Shown piece after piece: positions 6,987 through 9,846 of a stretch of 9,846 nt of DNA. Within the stretch, counting starts at the first letter, position 1, and every line of letters begins with the position of its first letter. Location: assembly GCA_031266895.1 (NCBI GenBank), contig JAISAD010000115.1, positions 1-9,846 of the forward strand. Reading direction: 5' to 3'. The DNA comes from Bacteroidales bacterium (GTDB taxonomy: Bacteria; Bacteroidota; Bacteroidia; Bacteroidales; WCHB1-69). Made by a program: the position numbers and the translations under genes. Below the pieces are notes generated by a model. The model made no database searches, was not told the DNA's origin, and saw only the letters and a list, made by a program, of their open reading frames with translations.

Positions 6987-7010
6987 AATTTATATTTGTT
7001 ATTTAAGTCG

Positions 7011-7038
7011 CAAAAATACACTTTTTTGTGAAATCAAA
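7011..7038 (-). promoter_or_regulatory. Promoter of the propeller gene
   Basis: On the - strand, TATTTTTG (7018-7011) matches TAnnTTTG perfectly. The upstream TTTG at 7038-7035 is 16 bases away, somewhat short. The predicted leader before the ATG at 6986 is under 25 bases. Confidence 0.5.
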
Positions 7039-7051
7039 AATCAGCGTCCTG

Positions 7052-7219
7052 TTATGGTAAAATGTTTTTTTTCATCCACCAGAATGCGATCAAAAACTCC
7101 ATTAATCCGAGAATAAAATAGGAGGACGAAAGCACGTTAAGCGGGAAGATAGTGAATTGCAGCGTTATCCATAAGATTAAGAATATTCCGCAAAGCATGG
7201 TGGCGTAAGGGGCTTTGAT
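7052..7219 (-). pseudogene. C-terminal remnant of a small membrane protein
   Basis: The frame is open from just after a TAA (7222-7220) to TAA at 7052-7054, giving IKAPYAT followed by a possible ATG at 7198 and 48 residues. It encodes two membrane helices, CGIFLILWITLQFTIFPL and SSYFILGLMEFLIAFWWMKK. The pattern 'W-I-x-x-Q ... YFILG' resembles the last two helices of a widespread small four-helix hypothetical membrane family (from memory). The part that should lie upstream is absent: the sequence beyond 7220 is AT-rich and stop-filled in all - strand frames I followed. A 48-residue independent protein from ATG 7198 remains possible. Confidence 0.45.
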
Positions 7220-7376
7220 TTATGTAATTCAAAAATTGCGCTTCAGATGTACTATAAAAAATAATACAAAACATTATTAATGTGCATTTTTTCTAGTATG
7301 GTTAAAATAAGATACTTATTGAAGATGAAATATAAGAAAAACTATTAAAAAGGGCTGTTTTTTTGTTGATTAAACT
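7220..7376. other. AT-rich spacer without recognisable gene
   Basis: This stretch lies between the membrane-protein remnant and the GHKL ATPase gene. It is very AT-rich, and I see no credible ORF, RNA gene, strong hairpin or clean promoter in it. It may mark the right edge of the decayed segment. Confidence 0.6.
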
Positions 7377-7910
7377 TTACATTTTAATATTCTCTTCCAC
7401 CATCTCCCGCAAGTACTGTATAATCTCCGGCTGCTGGATGGAAAGACCGTCTAAGGCTTCGTTTATTTCCTGAGTATCAAATGTATAATCTATTTCATCT
7501 TTGCGAAAATGAAAAATAAACCGGATGTCGGGGTAAGCCGAAGCGGTAAGTACTACCGTTCCGGCAATGTCGCCCAGCGGCTGGCGATCAATATGCGAAT
7601 AACCCATGACAGCCGTTACCGTAGTCCCCACACCCGGAGCAGAGGTCATGGAGAGTGTGCCGCCGGCAAGTTCCGCGTTTTGTTTCAGCAGCGACAATCC
7701 CAATCCGACATCGCGCGTGGTGCGCGTGGTGAAAAAGGGATTGAGTGCCTTAGCCATTGTGGCTTCGTCCATGCCGCATCCATCATCCTTAAATATAATG
7801 GTAAGCGTATCTTTCTTTGTGTCAATGTATAAATCCAGTTCAACAGTTTTAGCTCCTGCCCGTGTTGAATTTTGCAGAATATCCATAATGTGCATCGAAA
7901 TGTCTTTCAT
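7377..7910 (-). CDS. Stand-alone GHKL (histidine-kinase-like) ATP-binding protein of the hydrogenase-associated type
   Basis: This is a 177-residue protein. All ATP-binding boxes of a HATPase_c domain are present: the N box with Asn14 in HIMDILQNSTRAGA, the G1 box DDGCGMD (42-48), the F box FFTTRTTR (59-66), the G2 box GLGLSLLK (69-76) and the G3 box PGVGTTVTAVM. There is no dimerisation/phosphoacceptor histidine domain, so it is not a classical sensor kinase. A C-terminal extension of about 70 residues follows. Small proteins of this type are usually found next to a DRTGG protein and [FeFe]-hydrogenase/NuoE/NuoF-like genes in anaerobes, where a regulatory role is presumed but unproven. I chose the ATG at 7910 (MKDISMHIMD), four bases after the upstream gene's stop, over a TTG at 7955 that would overlap that gene by 41 bases. 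Confidence 0.85.
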   Translation of the reverse strand: MKDISMHIMDILQNSTRAGAKTVELDLYIDTKKDTLTIIFKDDGCGMDEATMAKALNPFFTTRTTRDVGLGLSLLKQNAELAGGTLSMTSAPGVGTTVTAVMGYSHIDRQPLGDIAGTVVLTASAYPDIRFIFHFRKDEIDYTFDTQEINEALDGLSIQQPEIIQYLREMVEENIKM

Positions 7911-7914
7911 GCGC

Positions 7915-8250
7915 CTATTTCTGCAGCAGTTGATAGAGTTTGCCGGCCGTTTCAAAAGCTTCTTCGGCAGTGCCGAGCAAAATTACCTCTTTCTGCTGCG
8001 CCACCGAGAGCATGTCCGGATCGGGCTGCTGACCTTTTACCAGGATGATGCAGGCCAAATCTTTAAGAGTAGCCACAGCCACTACGTTAATGTGGGTTTG
8101 CAGCGTAATCCATGCATAATCGGCACTCGCTGATCCCATGACATCACTCAGCAAATCGGAGACGTAACCTCCCGCAACCTCTTGATTCAGGTTATGCTCT
8201 CCGCAAAAAAGCGTTAAATTCATTGCCGTCATTATCTCCTTTACAGTCAT
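7915..8250 (-). CDS. DRTGG-domain protein
   Basis: This 111-residue protein matches the DRTGG domain as a single-domain form. Its most typical part is GGYVSDLLSDVMGSA followed by DYAWITLQTHINVVAVATLKDLACIILV. The canonical DRTGG sequence itself appears as the variant NQEVAGGYVSD. DRTGG domains are related to CBS-associated regulatory modules, and the ligand is unknown. Stand-alone copies are paired with a GHKL ATPase near [FeFe]-hydrogenase operons, and the ATPase gene here begins only four bases after this stop. The ATG at 8250 (MTVKEIMTAMN) is preferred to a TTG three codons upstream because it fits the family N-terminus. A good -7 element lies about 38 bases upstream. Confidence 0.87.
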   Translation of the reverse strand: MTVKEIMTAMNLTLFCGEHNLNQEVAGGYVSDLLSDVMGSASADYAWITLQTHINVVAVATLKDLACIILVKGQQPDPDMLSVAQQKEVILLGTAEEAFETAGKLYQLLQK

Positions 8251-8287
8251 TGTTTTCAAATTTGCATTATGTTATAAATAAGGATTG

Positions 8288-8295
8288 CAAAGATA
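8288..8295 (-). promoter_or_regulatory. -7 element of the DRTGG-ATPase operon
   Basis: On the - strand TATCTTTG is a perfect TAnnTTTG, placed to give a leader of about 30 bases before the ATG at 8250. No good TTTG lies 19-21 bases upstream, so only the -7 element is called. Confidence 0.6.
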
Positions 8296-8384
8296 CAACT
8301 TTTTAAAACAATAAAAGGGCGCAACTGTTTCCCTGTTCCTATTATAAAGCGGATTTATAACCATAGAAATATTTTTTTCATCAC

Positions 8385-8417
8385 ATTGCATGTCTGATTA
8401 ATTTTTTTGTATATTTG
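8385..8417 (+). promoter_or_regulatory. Promoter of the SpvB-like gene
   Basis: ATTG (8385-8388) and TATATTTG (8410-8417) are separated by 21 bases. The second is a perfect TAnnTTTG. Transcription would start near 8424, leaving an unusually long leader of about 155 bases. It is divergent from the DRTGG promoter. Confidence 0.65.
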
Positions 8418-8441
8418 CCTCCATATTTAAAAATAAAAACA

Positions 8442-8462
8442 ATGGAGTTTAAAAACGACTAA
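8442..8462 (+). CDS. Possible six-codon leader ORF (MEFKND)
   Basis: ATG-GAG-TTT-AAA-AAC-GAC-TAA lies about 18 bases after the predicted transcription start and 117 bases before the main start codon. Its last three sense codons contain the 5' strand of the outer inverted repeat of the leader (8452-8459), so ribosomes on it would open that helix. An ORF this short can arise by chance. Confidence 0.25.
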   Translation: MEFKND

Positions 8463-8538
8463 TCATCTAATAATCAACATCTAACAATTTAATAAAAGCA
8501 TTAGGTTTATTCTTTTTTATTAGAAAACCCGTCGTTTT
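8452..8538 (+). promoter_or_regulatory. Nested inverted repeats in the long 5' leader, candidate RNA regulatory structure
   Basis: AAAACGAC (8452-8459) pairs perfectly with GTCGTTTT (8531-8538). Inside it, TCTAATAA (8466-8473) pairs with TTATTAGA (8517-8524). The two helices are separated by a symmetric six-by-six-base internal loop. Within these, AATAAA (8491-8496) can pair with TTTATT (8506-8511), followed directly by C and six T (8513-8518), which looks like a weak intrinsic attenuator. The last T of that tract and the base before it belong to the 3' strand of the second helix, so the alternatives could compete. I recognise no known riboswitch class. Confidence 0.45.
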
Positions 8539-8578
8539 AGATAACATTTAAACAGATAACAAATAAAAAGAGTAACTC

Positions 8579-9846
8579 ATGAAAAATAACTTATCATTTG
8601 GACTGATTATCGGCGGCTTGTCGCTAAGCATCGCCTTATTGAATATCGAAATCCCCAAAGCATCGGATTATTCGGGCAGTTTTATGCCCTCTGCAAGGGG
8701 AAATGCAAGCCAAAAACCAACAACCGATAAAAAGGCGGGAGACCCCCTTTTTTATCCTTCAACCTCTATTTCCCGCTCAGAGGCACTATTGCTCCCTGAG
8801 CATCCTGAGCACACCCCTGCTGCCAATCCAGCTGACAAAGCCGGCACCGCCGCTTTCGCCTATAACCTTGGCGAAGCGGGCATCTCCGGTGAAGCGGGTG
8901 TCCTGTCACAGGAGACGGAGCTAACCATCTCCGGCCTGGAGACTCGCGAACTGCCCCCGCTGGAGCAGGGCATGGTAAACGTAACGGGAGACTACGCAGC
9001 CTACCGGATGTTGCCGCACGGCACACGCTTCAACAGCAACATTGACATAGTGCTGCCCTACGACACGGCGCTGCTGCCCATTGGCTACGCGCCCAGCGAC
9101 ATTATGACTTACTACTATGACGAACTGCGCTTACAGTGGGTGCCAATTCCGCGCGACACGGTGGACGAAGCAAATCGCCTCGTTTACTCGAAAGTAAACC
9201 ACTTCACCGACTTTATCAATGCCGTAATCAAAACCCCCGACATGCCCGAAACGCAGGCCTACGTTCCCACCAGCATCAAAGGCTTAAAGGCGGCCAATCC
9301 GCTGGAGGGCATCAACATCATAGCGCCACCCACACCCAACAACAGCGGCTCGGCCAACCTGGGCTATCCGATAGAGATACCGGCAGGCCGAAACGGCATG
9401 CAGCCGGGTTTAGCCCTTGCCTACAGCAGCGCCGGCGGCAGTGGCTGGCTGGGAATGGGCTGGGACATGGGAGTGCCCATGCTTGCGGTAGAGACCCGAT
9501 GGGGAGTGCCCAGATATGACCCGCTGCTTGAGAGCGAAGACTACCTGCTGAGCGGACAGCAACTGGTAACCAAAGATGCCGGCGGCAACTATCTGCCCAT
9601 GGTACACAGGGGCGACTGGCGCACTCGGCCAACAGACACTGTCACCCAGTTTTATACCCGAATAGAGGGCGCTTTCCTGAAAATTATCCGGCATGGCAAT
9701 TCCCCTAAAAGCTACTGGTGGGAAGTGCACGACAAAAACGGCATGACCTACTACTACGGCAAAGACACCAAAAGAGACTATCCAAATCCCGATGCCGTAC
9801 TGACGGACGCGCTGCAAAACATAGCCAAATGGGGCTTGACCATGGT
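8579..9846 (+). CDS. Large exported SpvB/TcaC-type (Rhs-associated) protein, N-terminal part, runs off the window
   Basis: From ATG 8579 the frame stays open to the window end (422 complete codons, no stop). Residues 5-22 form a hydrophobic export segment (FGLIIGGLSLSIALL). A Pro/Ala-rich linker (about 30-110) follows. Residues about 115-215 form a beta-rich region with GMVNVTGDYAAYRMLPHGTR and DIVLPYD, like the ZU5-related module before SpvB domains. From about residue 245 comes the SpvB signature: NIIAPPTPNNSGSANLGYPI, then IPAGRNGMQPGLALAYSSAG, then GWLGMGWDMGVP and YLLSGQQL. SpvB-type regions begin the B component of Tc toxins and many huge Bacteroidota Rhs-repeat proteins, whose toxic part, if any, is at the unseen C-terminus. 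The coding sequence is GC-rich relative to the propeller gene. Toxin activity cannot be inferred from this part alone. Confidence 0.9.
   Translation, partial: MKNNLSFGLIIGGLSLSIALLNIEIPKASDYSGSFMPSARGNASQKPTTDKKAGDPLFYPSTSISRSEALLLPEHPEHTPAANPADKAGTAAFAYNLGEAGISGEAGVLSQETELTISGLETRELPPLEQGMVNVTGDYAAYRMLPHGTRFNSNIDIVLPYDTALLPIGYAPSDIMTYYYDELRLQWVPIPRDTVDEANRLVYSKVNHFTDFINAVIKTPDMPETQAYVPTSIKGLKAANPLEGINIIAPPTPNNSGSANLGYPIEIPAGRNGMQPGLALAYSSAGGSGWLGMGWDMGVPMLAVETRWGVPRYDPLLESEDYLLSGQQLVTKDAGGNYLPMVHRGDWRTRPTDTVTQFYTRIEGAFLKIIRHGNSPKSYWWEVHDKNGMTYYYGKDTKRDYPNPDAVLTDALQNIAKWGLTM

Noticed and set aside
7713..7731. Direct tandem repeat GCGCGTGGT x2 inside the GHKL ATPase gene
   Set aside because: It encodes the TTRTTR of the conserved F box, so protein constraint explains it. 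It is not a mobile or regulatory repeat.
7911..7955. TTG start adding 15 residues to the GHKL ATPase
   Set aside because: It would overlap the DRTGG gene by 41 bases, and the added residues are merely a shifted frame of that gene's end. MKDISMHIMD is the conserved N-terminus.
8452..8538. Invertible promoter bounded by AAAACGAC/GTCGTTTT
   Set aside because: Bacteroidota have such switches, but the promoter (8385-8417) lies outside the repeats, the segment contains no TAnnTTTG in either direction, and no recombinase gene is near. An RNA structure fits better.
8766..9817. Several open frames on both strands, including a 135-codon - strand frame (9410-9817) and a 127-codon + strand frame (9136-9519)
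   Set aside because: They are GC-driven shadows of the SpvB-like gene, whose frame from 8579 is open throughout and has clear family motifs.
1..9846. CRISPR arrays, tRNA or rRNA genes, transposases
   Set aside because: I looked for regularly spaced repeats, cloverleaf-like segments, rRNA signatures and transposase motifs and saw none.

Overview
The window looks like a piece of a Bacteroidota chromosome, most likely an anaerobic member of the Bacteroidales. Three things point there. Several upstream regions carry the Bacteroidota promoter signature (TAnnTTTG, sometimes with TTTG or TTG about 19-21 bases upstream). Most genes lack a strong Shine-Dalgarno sequence. The gene set also fits: an NhaD antiporter, a stand-alone ParE-type subunit, a DRTGG/ATPase pair of the kind found beside [FeFe]-hydrogenases, and a secreted SpvB/Rhs-type giant protein. 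The assignment rests on recognition, not on a database search.

Left part (1-3015, + strand): the 3' end of an NhaD Na+/H+ antiporter with an unusual soluble C-terminal tail. It is followed by a clear promoter (661-691) and an apparent three-gene unit: a membrane-anchored SPFH/band-7 protein, a T4 Rnl1-like RNA ligase 17 bases downstream, and a small Arc-like ribbon-helix-helix protein. This unit converges on parE (3012-4862, - strand), and the two stop codons overlap.

Middle part (4863-7376, - strand): visibly AT-richer and apparently accessory or decaying. It holds a small lipoprotein-like gene whose signal peptide seems cut off by a one-base loss, a 38-codon hydrophobic ORF, a secreted PQQ-like beta-propeller protein, and the C-terminal remnant of a small membrane protein.

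Right part (7377-9846): a tight - strand pair encodes a DRTGG-domain protein and a stand-alone GHKL ATPase. Such pairs normally accompany [FeFe]-hydrogenase genes, but none lie in the 2.4 kb downstream. Divergent from it is the 5' end of a large exported SpvB/TcaC-type protein that runs off the window. It has its own promoter and a roughly 155-base leader containing nested inverted repeats and a six-codon ORF.

The two parts most likely to hold undescribed biology are the SPFH-RNA ligase-RHH unit and the structured leader in front of the SpvB-like gene.
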